Of a stretch of DNA of 39,307 bases, positions 1 through 8,426 are shown one piece after another. Within the stretch, counting starts at the first letter, position 1, and the number at the start of each line of letters is the position of its first letter. The translations under genes were made by a program, and so were the position numbers. The DNA is from Chitinophagaceae bacterium (GTDB lineage Bacteria; Bacteroidota; Bacteroidia; Chitinophagales; Chitinophagaceae): contig JAMLGT010000022.1 of assembly GCA_023957755.1 (NCBI GenBank), positions 1 through 39,307 of the forward strand, given 5' to 3'. The notes beneath the pieces were generated by a model. It was not told the DNA's origin. It did no database searches and saw only the letters and a list, made by a program, of their open reading frames with translations.

Positions 1-849
1 CATCTCGGTATATTGGTCAGCAACGAGTTTTTCAATATCAAACTCTGAGAGGCTGGCCTTGATCTTTCCCTCCTCCATTTTGCCCAGCGAGAGAAATTCA
101 TTAAGGATATTATTCAGATTAATTACCGAGGATTTAATTCTTTGAATATGCTTATCCCGCTTCTCCTGCTCATCTGTCAGTTTGTATTTTGCCAGCAGGG
201 AGGCCGACGAGAGAATAGTACTCAGAGGCGTCCTGAATTCATGAGATGCCATTGAAACAAACGCACTCTTCATCTCGCCCAAATCTTTTTCTTTGCTCAG
301 TGCTTGTGTAAGTTCATTTCTGGATTCTTCCAGTTTGGCCAACGCCTTCTCTAATTCCATCGTACGCATCTTCACCTTTTCCTCCAGTGCTTCATTAAGC
401 GCCTCCATCTGTTTATTCATATCTGCAAGGCGAAGCCGCTGCTCGCGCAGCTTTTCCTGTGCAGAAACTCTTACAGAAATATCATTGATAAACGCAATTG
501 AATAGGTACCTGTGTCGATAGTATAGCTGCTCAGGCTTATTTCCAGTGGAATTTCCCTGCCTGTACTTGTGATACCACACAAATCCCTTCCTGCTCCCAT
601 CGGCCTGATTTCAGGCTTAAGATTGTATGCTTCCATATTGCCTGTGTGCGACTTTCGGATAGGTGCAGGAAGCAGGATTCCCAAATCCTTGCCAATAAGA
701 TCCTTCGCGTCCTCATATTCGAATAATTTAAGCAGAAAGCCATTAGCTAAAACGATTTTTCCGCCCTTATCCACTACCAATATGCCTACAGAAGCATTCT
801 GAAATATAGCTTCAAATCGCTGTTCAGCATTTGTCAGGCTTTGCTTCAT
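1..849 (-). CDS. PAS-domain sensor histidine kinase, 5' part only
   Basis: This is an open frame of 283 codons from ATG at 849 that runs off the left edge, so the catalytic ATPase domain is outside the window. Residues about 9-125 read as a PAS sensor domain (FQNASVGILVVDKGGKIVLA, followed by a typical GREIPLEISLS strand). Residues about 128-190 form a charged coiled-coil linker. The dimerisation and phospho-acceptor (HisKA) region follows, with the H-box SHEFRTPLSTILSSASLL and the phosphorylated histidine at about residue 203. No transmembrane segment or signal peptide is seen, so a cytoplasmic sensor is likely. An in-frame TAG lies 11 codons upstream and no other ATG intervenes, which fixes the start. 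The signal sensed and the partner regulator are not visible here. Confidence 0.9.
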   Translation of the reverse strand, partial: MKQSLTNAEQRFEAIFQNASVGILVVDKGGKIVLANGFLLKLFEYEDAKDLIGKDLGILLPAPIRKSHTGNMEAYNLKPEIRPMGAGRDLCGITSTGREIPLEISLSSYTIDTGTYSIAFINDISVRVSAQEKLREQRLRLADMNKQMEALNEALEEKVKMRTMELEKALAKLEESRNELTQALSKEKDLGEMKSAFVSMASHEFRTPLSTILSSASLLAKYKLTDEQEKRDKHIQRIKSSVINLNNILNEFLSLGKMEEGKIKASLSEFDIEKLVADQYTEM

Positions 850-1328
850 TAAAAAAGAAGGTTTTCTTGTGTTGATACGCTATCCTGCATTTTGAAAATG
901 CCATTCTTCTCACATCTCACTAATCTCCCTGAACCTACGCTCCGGGCACAACTTCCACGCCTCAGGCTTCTCAAAAAACAGAAGCGCAAAGGTACCACCT
1001 TTTGCTATCTTTTGAGACTGGGTCTATGCGATTTATATCATTATTTCTTAGTAGCACTTAATCGGGTTCGGCAATTCAAAACAGAAAAATCAGAAATTCC
1101 CAAAATTCAAAACCGGGCTCCACCCTTCTAATACCCACCCTCTCTTCGCCAGCCCCCAAGACAAAACCTGCCCATCTTGCTTTCATTTCAGAGTATGAAG
1201 GCACAAAAACCAGATACTATCCGGCACAGCCATGCTCCCTGGAATAGCACTGATTGGAAGCCCTGCCACGCGATGGAAGAGCGGAACCTGCCTTATCTTC
1301 AGCAGTTTTTTCTCTAATCCATGCCCTT
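850..1328. other. intergenic region upstream of the kinase gene
   Basis: I find no convincing gene in this stretch. On the minus strand a TACCTTTG (987-994) matches the Bacteroidota -7 element TAnnTTTG and lies about 140 bases upstream of the kinase ATG. However, no TTG lies at the expected -33 position, so it is only a weak promoter candidate. The rest (1135-1328) lies downstream of the 1329 gene; I see no clear hairpin terminator there. Confidence 0.4.
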
Positions 1329-2708
1329 TTATGGTTGTGGTTTGATTTCCTGTACTTCCAGCAATAAAGTGGTGTATTGTGCTCTTGTTTGTCCGCGAAA
1401 AACCTTACCTGTGACCAGCACCTTCTTATTTATGAAAGTTCTCATATTAAGGTCTTTTACATTGACAACCTGCAATTCCCTTTCGCCTCTAATAATGCGA
1501 TCATCGGTCTCGGGATCGCCGCTCTCGCCATAACCTAAAGGTAATGCAAGCGCATTGACAGGATAATCGGATTGCAGTACCATTATTTCTCCTTGCGAAC
1601 CGGGGAAAGATTTTTTTATAATTATTCCGGAGATTTTCGCCAAAGCAGGATCATAAAAATAATCACCCGGAGCATAATCCAATTTTTCAAAATTCAACGC
1701 ACCAAATTCTTTCATGGTCAAGTGAGTGGTACTGTTATCCGGAAAGGATTTGAAGCCAGAAAAATGCTCCACATCGTAGCGATGTAACAACCAATTTCTG
1801 GAATCAGCCTTATACTTAAACGTGAAATACCGGTGATCAAAATCCGCCCCGGTTCCTACTCGCTGTTCGAGTGTGAAAAAACTATTTTTTACAGCCACCC
1901 GGGAATTATATGGGTTAAAACTATCATCCGCCATAAACAATACGTTGTTAGCACCTGCTTTCATGTATGCACCTGCACTTTGATGAAGAAGCAATTGTAT
2001 CAAACAAAATTCATCATCCCGGCTATACATCCACAACACAGCATCTTTCTTGTATATGTCCCCATTCAAATCCCCCTCCGCATAGGTTACCAATTCATAT
2101 CCCGATGGTATCCACTTTGAAAATTTTTCAACTCCTTTACTAATAAAAGCATCCGCACTGAAGGGATCTGTCTCGCCCTTACCGGCTTTCTTTAGAATCA
2201 TTTCTTCAGAAGCATCTTTAAAATTAATGGCACCGGTCTGCTGTTCAGTTATACCTGTCCGAAGAAAATAATTTTCAATTCCATAGTTCCACGTTTGTGA
2301 GGCATAATGAGTAAAGTAATATTCATTACCCCTCTTTTCAAAAACCATAGAGACATCGCTAAAACCACTGTTGCTGCCTATCGTGTAATCTGCATGTAAG
2401 AATTCGCCTCCCAGATACGGCGAACTACCTCCGGAAGCCCCCAACATACTACTACCCATCAATAGTCCATTGTTCTTCGCTATCAGCGATAGTTTACCAT
2501 TCTTATTGCTCACCAGTATAATATCCATCTCATCCTCATCTTCAACAGTAATCATGATATCACCCGAAGTACTGGTAAGCCCCGGCCCTGAGGTGTCGCT
2601 AATTTTTTGATTACCAATAAAGGGCTTGAAATTTAATTTGCTAATCTGCGCGTTTGTGGCGACAGTATTTAAACCAATAGATAGTAGTATAAATAGTATA
2701 TTTTTCAT
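1329..2708 (-). CDS. exported protein with a DLNGD loop and a DUF4431-like tail
   Basis: The product has 459 residues from ATG at 2708. That start begins a clean signal peptide (MKNILFILLSIGLNTVATNA, cleavage before QISK). The frame stays open upstream to a TTG at 2921, but that extension overlaps a decayed gene and would put a second hydrophobic segment in front, so I reject it. The middle carries an AEGDLNGDIYKKDAVL segment of the kind seen in FG-GAP/VCBS calcium loops. The last 45 or so residues (ERELQVV, then KKVLVTGKVFRGQT and a strand LLLEVQEI) resemble the DUF4431 domain as I remember it, but the usual histidine pair is not there. It probably acts in the periplasm or at the surface. 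Function is unknown. The neighbours at 3104 and 4172 carry a similar loop. Confidence 0.75.
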   Translation of the reverse strand: MKNILFILLSIGLNTVATNAQISKLNFKPFIGNQKISDTSGPGLTSTSGDIMITVEDEDEMDIILVSNKNGKLSLIAKNNGLLMGSSMLGASGGSSPYLGGEFLHADYTIGSNSGFSDVSMVFEKRGNEYYFTHYASQTWNYGIENYFLRTGITEQQTGAINFKDASEEMILKKAGKGETDPFSADAFISKGVEKFSKWIPSGYELVTYAEGDLNGDIYKKDAVLWMYSRDDEFCLIQLLLHQSAGAYMKAGANNVLFMADDSFNPYNSRVAVKNSFFTLEQRVGTGADFDHRYFTFKYKADSRNWLLHRYDVEHFSGFKSFPDNSTTHLTMKEFGALNFEKLDYAPGDYFYDPALAKISGIIIKKSFPGSQGEIMVLQSDYPVNALALPLGYGESGDPETDDRIIRGERELQVVNVKDLNMRTFINKKVLVTGKVFRGQTRAQYTTLLLEVQEIKPQP

Positions 2709-2889
2709 AATTCTTAAATTTGATTTTAAAAAATTCAGCCTATTGCTTTCAGGCGATGGTTTGTGAATGCCAATACGGGTGTAGCTGAACGCATTTCCCG
2801 AAGTAAGCAGCATCAGAAAAAGCCCATAAAAAAATGGAACAGGAAATTTATTCCCGGGTTTGAATATCGCTTTCATTTTGAATCCTAAA

Positions 2890-3103
2890 TTAAACTTCAT
2901 AATACCGGTCTTCATTTTCAAAAACGGCTACATATTTATTTTCAGGAATGTACAGCACCCTCGAATCGGTATATTTTTCAAACGATTTTAAATGATTTCG
3001 GGAATGATTTTATCTTTAATCAAGGTTCGCCAACGACTGCCGTCATCCCCTTCCAATTGCACCTGGAAACTAAACAACCCGGTTTGTTTTAGGTATTTAT
3101 AAT
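2890..3103 (-). pseudogene. 5'-truncated, frameshifted gene remnant
   Basis: Two overlapping frames read as one protein tail. The first gives YKYLKQTGLFSFQVQLEGDD, continues as GSRWRTLIKDKIIPE, and then hits a stop. The second, shifted by one base, continues as HLKSFEKYTDSRVLYIPENK and ends VAVFENEDRYYEV at a TAA (2890-2892). Restoring one A in the run near 3000 joins them. The first frame can be followed back to a TGA at 3132-3134, inside the end of the neighbouring gene, with no start codon, so the 5' part is missing. I do not recognise the family. It explains why this gap between two lipoprotein genes has coding character. Confidence 0.6.
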
Positions 3104-4159
3104 TTAACAAGGAATATATAAGATTACACTTTCAATATTTCCATTCTTGTCAAACTGAATAACCCATCCATCATCAGCATTTTCATTTGTGGGAACTGAA
3201 ATCGATTTTCCACCTCCATTTTCGCTATCGCTTATCCACCAATTGTCTCTTTTCTGCAACACATTTTCCAATTCAGTTAAAGTAGTTTTTTCAGTAATCG
3301 TTCCTTTGTTGGTTTGTATTTTTAATCCGGAATTTTTAAATATTAGTGATTGAAAAGCTGCCTTTTTATTGTTACTCAATTCAAAAACCAGATTAGGATA
3401 ATGCAATTCACGATACATACCCTCATCAAAATAAGTTCCACAATCAGGTTGCTGTTCAGGTTCAGTTATTTTTCCACTTCCCAAAATCTTTTGATAATCT
3501 TTTAGCGTAGCAGTCAAAGGAATAGAAACATTGTTGGCATTCAGAATCTCATTCACTTCAAGAAACTCTCTCTCTCCAACATCCGTTCTGTGAAGAGCCG
3601 TGTAGGTGTTTACTAATTCGTTTCCCTTCAAGATAAAAGTAACCGGAATGTCTTGTCTCTCCTCTTGATTGTCAACAATAGCTCCTTGAATAAGGCAATC
3701 CTTTATTTCCCTGAAAGCAAATAATAAGTCAGGATCACCGGCTTGAGCATCAAACTGGCTTAGGTATTGCCATTGTTTATTTTTTTGTAAAAAAACCACA
3801 TAGTGAAAATCCCAACTATTGCCACCTCCACGACCTTCGATGGTAAATGGGAATAATGCATCTTCACTTCCATCTTTGTCTAAATCACCATAAATAATTC
3901 CTTTGGGAAGCACATTCCAGGAAAAATGCTTTTCTCCTTCCAATCCCAATTCTTTAAGGAAAGAAGGATTCTTTTTAAGAACTTCAAAAGCCTGGATTAA
4001 GGCAGCTGTATCTGCCCCAGATAGCGCCCCCCTAGCTATTACAGGAGTATCAGCGGCAACATTTTGGGGTTGTGTATTAGAGCTTACCTGTCCGCAGGCC
4101 GCAAAAAAAGCCCAAAACATTACAGCCAACAGGCGGTAATAAATTTTATTACATTTCAT
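3104..4159 (-). CDS. lipoprotein with a DLDKDG calcium-loop-like motif
   Basis: This 351-residue protein has a short basic start, a hydrophobic segment and a lipobox ending FFAAC, with the lipidated cysteine at residue 22. It is therefore a predicted SPII lipoprotein of the outer or inner membrane. Around residues 90-105 the segment YGDLDKDGSEDALFPF resembles an FG-GAP/EF-hand-type Dx[DN]xDG loop. It is followed by an aromatic strand (WDFHYVVFLQKNKQWQYL) that commonly follows this loop in bacterial VCBS-like proteins. The C-terminal third (NLVFELSNNKKAAFQSLIFK and the terminal DGWVIQFDKNGNIESV) has no family I recognise. It starts 12 bases after the 4172 gene stops, so the two are probably one transcript. 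Confidence 0.8.
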   Translation of the reverse strand: MKCNKIYYRLLAVMFWAFFAACGQVSSNTQPQNVAADTPVIARGALSGADTAALIQAFEVLKKNPSFLKELGLEGEKHFSWNVLPKGIIYGDLDKDGSEDALFPFTIEGRGGGNSWDFHYVVFLQKNKQWQYLSQFDAQAGDPDLLFAFREIKDCLIQGAIVDNQEERQDIPVTFILKGNELVNTYTALHRTDVGEREFLEVNEILNANNVSIPLTATLKDYQKILGSGKITEPEQQPDCGTYFDEGMYRELHYPNLVFELSNNKKAAFQSLIFKNSGLKIQTNKGTITEKTTLTELENVLQKRDNWWISDSENGGGKSISVPTNENADDGWVIQFDKNGNIESVILYIPC

Positions 4160-4171
4160 AAAAAAAGCATT

Positions 4172-5008
4172 TTAGCAATCATTATTTACCAATATGTCGC
4201 CCAATTTTTTCAGGGGCTTTTGTTTTTCATTTTTATCGGAAAGAAAAAAGTAAAGATGTTCACTTTCGTAAAAATCACTTAACTGCAAAATCATATCCGG
4301 CAGGGCATCCCCATTTAAATCACCCGCCCAAATGAGCTTAGGAACAGCGCCTATTATTTCCGGCAAATCAACCAGGGGATATGTAATTCCATTAGTGGTC
4401 AGGGACAAACTAAAAGGCTTAATTTTTTCAAGGTAAATATTACCCTCGGTGTCTTTCTGTAGCTGATTGACAGGAACGGGATTTTCTTCTTCATCTAAAA
4501 CAACGCCTTTGAGATTAAGTTGTACAGGGAAACCATCCAGAGCTATGGTAACTTCAGTCCCGGGCAAAAGGTTTATGTTTTCCTTAGCAGTTACCAGGCG
4601 CTCACTCAGACCATCAAATGGTGTAAAAAAGAGTACCGCATTTTCATGTTCCGAACGAATTATCATAATATCCTCTCCTGCGCATTCATCAAAACCATAG
4701 CTAATTTTCAAGTTAGCTTTTCCTATTTTCCATTCACCTGTTTTATCATCTTTATACAGCTCCATCCAGGTCTTAGAAGATACATTTTTAGGATAACCCG
4801 TACTTTCCTTTCGGTATTGACCAGGAAGTAACATTTCAACGCCCTGTGGGAATGCAGGTAATGAATCATGAGCGACTGTTACCAGAGTAGAAGTATTCGC
4901 AACAGTTGTGTCATTGGTTTCAACCGGAGGGTTGCCATCTGTTCTACCGTTGCAGGCAATAAGGAGACCGAGAGAAAGGATACACAAAAAATAGTAGTTA
5001 TTTTTCAT
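4172..5008 (-). CDS. lipoprotein with a DLNGD loop, first gene of its operon
   Basis: This 278-residue protein starts MKNNYYFLCILSLGLLIAC, a signal peptide with lipobox LIAC and the lipidated cysteine at residue 19. A Thr/Asn-rich low-complexity linker follows. Near the C-terminus is WAGDLNGDALPDMILQL, again an FG-GAP-like calcium loop, followed by the aromatic strand YESEHLYFFLSD. The protein ends in CysAsnAsnAsp-type residues (VNNDC). It is the first gene after a long non-coding region with a candidate promoter at 5122-5151, and the 3104 gene follows 12 bases downstream. The role is unknown; I infer a surface or periplasmic protein made together with its neighbour. Confidence 0.8.
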   Translation of the reverse strand: MKNNYYFLCILSLGLLIACNGRTDGNPPVETNDTTVANTSTLVTVAHDSLPAFPQGVEMLLPGQYRKESTGYPKNVSSKTWMELYKDDKTGEWKIGKANLKISYGFDECAGEDIMIIRSEHENAVLFFTPFDGLSERLVTAKENINLLPGTEVTIALDGFPVQLNLKGVVLDEEENPVPVNQLQKDTEGNIYLEKIKPFSLSLTTNGITYPLVDLPEIIGAVPKLIWAGDLNGDALPDMILQLSDFYESEHLYFFLSDKNEKQKPLKKLGDILVNNDC

Positions 5009-5121
5009 TTTGTTTTTTTGACGATGGTCTTCACTTTGTCGGTGTTAGAAATTTGGTGTGCACTCTTATCTTTCAATATTGGGTGCTTCTCCCCTCTCTG
5101 AAAGATTAAAAGATTGGGTAA

Positions 5122-5151
5122 CAAAGTAAATTCAAAGCATATTCTTCACAA
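5122..5151 (-). promoter_or_regulatory. candidate promoter for the two lipoprotein genes
   Basis: On the minus strand TTG (5149-5151) is followed by 19 bases and then TTACTTTG (5122-5129). This matches the Bacteroidota pattern TTTG, N19, TAnnTTTG except for one base of the -7 box. The implied leader to the ATG at 5008 is about 110 bases. Confidence 0.45.
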
Positions 5152-5318
5152 TACCATAATCATGGGATACGCCGGGCCAGACTTGCTGTGAGGACGAGGA
5201 ACTATCCTTCTCTGCGAGGCGCTACAGGACAACCGGAGGCTTTTATACGACGTACCTCTGAGTGTTTGCAAAGAATCTCGTAGCGTATCTCCTCAGCACA
5301 CAACAAATAATTTATAAT

Positions 5319-5566
5319 GTGGCTAAAGCCCAAGTAGTTAGCCTCTCTTTTCGGTTGGCTAAAGCCAACGGTAAAAGATTTTAAGAGGGTTGTTGCGATT
5401 TGCCTTTCCCTAAGTCGGAATTTGAAATTACGGCCTAAGTGCCACCCTTACGGGGTAAAATTGCTGGTTTTAATTATCAGGACTTTTTGAACAAAAGTTT
5501 CCAACTATTAATTACCGTTGGCTTCAGCCAACGAAATGAAAGGTAACAGGTTACGGCTTTAGCCAC
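5319..5566. repeat. composite palindromic repeat, copy A
   Basis: The element starts GTGGCTAAAGCC (5319-5330) and ends GGCTTTAGCCAC (5555-5566), which is an exact inverted pair. Inside lie two further palindromes: GTTGGCTAAAGCCAAC (5354-5369), followed by GGTAAAAGATTTTAAGAGG, and GTTGGCTTCAGCCAAC (5517-5532), followed by GAAATGAAAGGTAACAGG. About 125 bases of less structured DNA separate the halves. The layout is like a non-autonomous, MITE- or REP-pair-like element. Confidence 0.7.
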
Positions 5567-5640
5567 ATTTCTTATGAGACTAAAGTTTCAGCCGTTTTTT
5601 CTTATTTATCCTTGTCTTTCACCCATCAATAATAGAGTTG

Positions 5641-5708
5641 TCATTCCGCACCTGATGTGGAATCTCATAAGGACGCCACCCGGGATTGCGGATCGGCGTC
5701 CGCAATGA
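5641..5708. repeat. hairpin-forming intergenic repeat
   Basis: The segment contains ATTGCGGA, six bases, then TCCGCAAT (5685-5706), an 8-bp perfect stem. It is preceded by TCATTCCGCACCTGATGTGG. Sequences of this type (TCATTCCGCACC, GTCCGCAATGAC) are common dispersed repeats in Bacteroidota intergenic DNA, from memory. No copy elsewhere in the window was seen. Confidence 0.4.
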
Positions 5709-5766
5709 CCCGCCATTTTTTGTGGTGAGTACACACACGTAGTACTGGAGATAATCTTTCTTTTCA

Positions 5767-5975
5767 GTTGGCTAAAGCCAACGGTAAAAGATTTTAAGAG
5801 GTTTGTTTCGGGTTGCTTTATTCTCAGTCAGTATTTTCAAATTGCATATTGTCTCTTTCCGCCGCAACTGCCCCTTTTGCCTGAAGTAATTCTGTGTTCA
5901 AAGTACTTTCACCACTATTATTATCGTTGGCTTCAGCCAACGAAATGAAAGGTAACAGGTTACGGCTTTAGCCAC
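5767..5975. repeat. composite palindromic repeat, copy B
   Basis: This repeats copy A almost base for base at both ends: GTTGGCTAAAGCCAAC (5767-5782) with GGTAAAAGATTTTAAGAGG, then GTTGGCTTCAGCCAAC (5926-5941) with GAAATGAAAGGTAACAGG and GGCTTTAGCCAC (5964-5975). The left outer GTGGCTAAAGCC is missing and the central part differs from copy A. The ends are therefore conserved while the core is not. Confidence 0.7.
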
Positions 5976-6028
5976 ATTATTCTTAGTGAAGTATAGCTAA
6001 AACCCTTATTGAGTAAGACTCTCGTAAT

Positions 6029-6088
6029 CCTGCCCTAAAGGGCAGGGTAATAAATTCAGAACCCGGGACCAGTGGGCTAAAGCCCACT
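6029..6088. repeat. two short palindromes of the CTAAAG type
   Basis: CCTGCCCTAAAGGGCAGG (6029-6046) and AGTGGGCTAAAGCCCACT (6071-6088) are near-perfect inverted repeats with the same CTAAAG centre as the larger elements. They lack a following T-run, so they are not obvious terminators. Confidence 0.55.
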
Positions 6089-6446
6089 TAGTCGGACAAT
6101 AATGACAAAAAATATTGGCCTATATCTCACTCTCCGGTCTTCATTTCTATGGCCTTCGGGAGCACTCATAATGGAATCCTTTTCCCGACAGCACCAGGAT
6201 TGTTTCTTTTTCATCAAGGAAAAATAATAGGGAGATAATACCCAAAAGAAGTTTGAGTTGCTTAGTGAAGTCAATTAATCAGGAATCAGAGTTAACTGAT
6301 AATTTTTATCTCCGTGATAGTAGAGAAGTACTTCTCAGTAATTACCAGGTTGCTGTTAACAGTTTTGAGAACTATTGTTCCCGCTTATTTCATGTACTTC
6401 CGTCATACAGGCATCGTCATTGCACCGTATCGTTTTCTCAAACAAG

Positions 6447-6462
6447 AACTTGCCTGCAAGTT
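6447..6462 (-). terminator. weak hairpin downstream of the amine oxidase gene
   Basis: AACTTGC, two bases, GCAAGTT forms a 7-bp stem about 25 bases beyond the stop of the 6488 gene. On the minus strand it is followed by CTTGTTTGAG, which has only a poor T-run. It may help end transcription but is not a canonical terminator. Confidence 0.3.
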
Positions 6463-6487
6463 GTGTTTCGCTTGCCTACACATCCAA

Positions 6488-8128
6488 TCATCCGAATAAT
6501 TGTAGCACCTGCGCGGCGACCCTTCTGCCGGTTTCGGCTGCTCCATTCATGAAGCCCTGAAACATCTCACTGCAATGTTCTCCGGCAAAAAAGAAATTTC
6601 CCACAGGTTGAATTTCAAGACCGGCAATGGTAGTCCACTGCCCTGGTTTATAACAGCTATAACTCGCTTTTACGTAGGGGTATTCTATCCAATTGACAAA
6701 AACATGTTTTCCCTTAAACTGCTCTTTTGAATGGATAAATATCTTGTCCAGTTCATCAACAAAACCATTTACTCTTGCATCGGGCAATTCGGTGCGCCAT
6801 ACATGCGATGGAGGAGCCAGCGGATTTTTGAATGATTCATCACAAAGCTTTTGAGAAAAATTGCCTCCGAAATAAGCAACATAAGCACCAAAAGGGTTGT
6901 TCTCAGTACGATTGACACTACCATCCCAACCATTGGTCATATCGTTGGTAAAAAGATATCCCATTGCGTTATTTTGCTTGCTTCGCCAGGGCTGGCCTTC
7001 ATAACCCAAAACCAATTTGGTATTCTTTCCATAGCCCAGTTCGTCGATACATCTTCTTTTTTCAGGTGAGATACTTTTGAGGGAGAGCCTGATAGTTCGT
7101 AAAATGGTAAAAGGAAGTGTGCACACCACAGTTTTACTTACCACCTGTTCCCCATTCTCAAAGCGAATCGTAAAGGTCCCATTATCATTTTCACTTATTT
7201 CATTCACCTGAAAATTCTTTTCAATTTTTCCGTCACCTACTTTTTGAGCAAGCTTGTTGATGACCTGAGCGTTTCCACCCTTTATCCTAAAACGTTCATC
7301 GCTGTCGCCAAATACCCTGAACCCATCATCGGTATTCGTATCAATCATATCGAGCATATTGAGTGTGGACTGCTCCTCGCAATCCAGGCCATACTCTGCT
7401 ATAAAAGCCGCAACAAACAAATCTTTCAGCCATTGGGCACACGGAAGCAGCCGGATATATTCCGACAACGGTGTATTATCTAATCTATGAGCATCGGCAG
7501 TGTCGTAGTCTTCGCCGAGACTATCTTTATCCCTGGCTATCCTTCCTGCAATCTTTTTGAATTCTTTAATAATTTCTTTTTCCTTAATCTTTCGGTTGTC
7601 AAAAAAGTAAATATCCTTTTCCCAATGGTTTCTCTCCTGCTCCTCGATCAAATCAACCAGCTCGAGATTAAATTCCTTTGCCAGTTGCAACATATCTTCA
7701 TGATCGCTATCTATAAAATCGCCCCCAAATTCAGGAAAGATGCCCAATTGCATGGAGTCGCTATAATGAGTCAGGATTCTACCCCCAAGGCGATTGCTCG
7801 CTTCAAATACTTTAAAGTTCACTCCGGAACCAAGGAGGTGATTGGCACAGTTCAATCCTGCCATTCCTGCTCCCAGGATTGCAATGTCTAACACATTCGA
7901 ATCACCCTGTTTACTGCGCTTATCATTGTTATTACAGGAACTCAGGAATGGAGGAATTGTTAATGCGATACTGACACCTGCCACGCCTTTGACCGATTGG
8001 CTCAAAAACTGCCTTCGGTTGAAAGCTTTTGTATCGGTATTCTGCACATCTCTGATCTTGTACTCTTTAACCTTCTCGCTTAATGCAGAGAGCAGAAAAC
8101 GTGTTAGCCTGTTTCTGGATTTTTTCAT
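6488..8128 (-). CDS. Tat-exported flavin amine oxidase family protein
   Basis: This 546-residue FAD-dependent oxidase belongs to the monoamine oxidase superfamily, which oxidises primary or secondary amines (or amino acids) with release of hydrogen peroxide. A twin-arginine signal is visible (NRRQFLSQSVKGVAG, Arg38-Arg39, then a hydrophobic stretch). It ends in FLSSC (Cys65), so the protein may be a Tat-dependent lipoprotein. The dinucleotide-binding fold follows (DIAILGAGMAGLNCANHLLG, with GxGxxG at 86-91, then VFEASNRLGGRI). The C-terminal FAD-contacting segment is FFFAGEHCSEMFQGFMNGAA. The substrate cannot be told from the sequence. The gene starts 4 bases after a frameshifted small secreted protein gene, so the two were probably co-transcribed. 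The unusual length before the twin arginine (37 residues) is worth noting. Confidence 0.88.
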   Translation of the reverse strand: MKKSRNRLTRFLLSALSEKVKEYKIRDVQNTDTKAFNRRQFLSQSVKGVAGVSIALTIPPFLSSCNNNDKRSKQGDSNVLDIAILGAGMAGLNCANHLLGSGVNFKVFEASNRLGGRILTHYSDSMQLGIFPEFGGDFIDSDHEDMLQLAKEFNLELVDLIEEQERNHWEKDIYFFDNRKIKEKEIIKEFKKIAGRIARDKDSLGEDYDTADAHRLDNTPLSEYIRLLPCAQWLKDLFVAAFIAEYGLDCEEQSTLNMLDMIDTNTDDGFRVFGDSDERFRIKGGNAQVINKLAQKVGDGKIEKNFQVNEISENDNGTFTIRFENGEQVVSKTVVCTLPFTILRTIRLSLKSISPEKRRCIDELGYGKNTKLVLGYEGQPWRSKQNNAMGYLFTNDMTNGWDGSVNRTENNPFGAYVAYFGGNFSQKLCDESFKNPLAPPSHVWRTELPDARVNGFVDELDKIFIHSKEQFKGKHVFVNWIEYPYVKASYSCYKPGQWTTIAGLEIQPVGNFFFAGEHCSEMFQGFMNGAAETGRRVAAQVLQLFG

Positions 8129-8132
8129 TATG

Positions 8133-8410
8133 CTAATTTTTGGGTTGATTTTGAATTTTCTTTATGTATGTGAGCAGGTTTGCATATTGACCTCCTGCCT
8201 GTTCCTGAAAAATCTTTTGTGTCTTCACACCGGGATTATTGCCATTTCCTAACTCCGGCAAAATATCACCCAAAGCAGCTTTGATACCTGAACCGCAAGC
8301 CTCAATTAGTTCACGTCCTCTTAAAAGAGGTTGATTTTTTTACTTATTTGTGCATCCAATGATACATGGCATACGCATAAAACTAATATAAAAAGGGCTT
8401 TTGATCTCAT
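8133..8410 (-). pseudogene. small secreted protein gene with a one-base frameshift
   Basis: From ATG at 8410 the frame gives a signal peptide (MRSKALFILVLCVCHVSLDA, then QISKK) and soon stops. From the A7 run (8335-8341) onward, the adjacent frame is open and protein-like: PLLRGRELIEACGSGIKAAL, later GVKTQKIFQEQAGGQYANLL, ending at TAG 8133-8135. Adding one A to the run gives an intact 92-residue secreted protein ending only 4 bases before the amine oxidase ATG. I do not recognise the family. Either the gene is freshly broken or the run was miscounted in sequencing. The tight spacing suggests a partner of the oxidase. Confidence 0.65.
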
Positions 8411-8426
8411 TATCTTCCCGGAGTTT

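Larger units (their letters stand above)
5009..6487. other. non-coding, palindrome-rich intergenic region
   Basis: About 1.5 kb without a supportable gene separates two minus-strand operons. 5160-5300 is GC-richer than its surroundings and has no repeat partner that I can see in the window. 5319-6088 carries several GGCTAAAGCC-type palindromes, listed separately. 6090-6440 shows nothing recognisable: frames on both strands are short and lack protein-like composition. The region probably consists of dispersed repeats accumulated between operons. Confidence 0.6.

Noticed and set aside
2709-2921. Longer N-terminus of the 1329 product
   Set aside because: It starts at a TTG inside the decayed gene and would place two hydrophobic signal-like segments in series.
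5160-5300. A small RNA or gene in the GC-richer patch after the lipoprotein promoter
   Set aside because: No promoter, terminator or convincing frame was found; probably a dispersed repeat.
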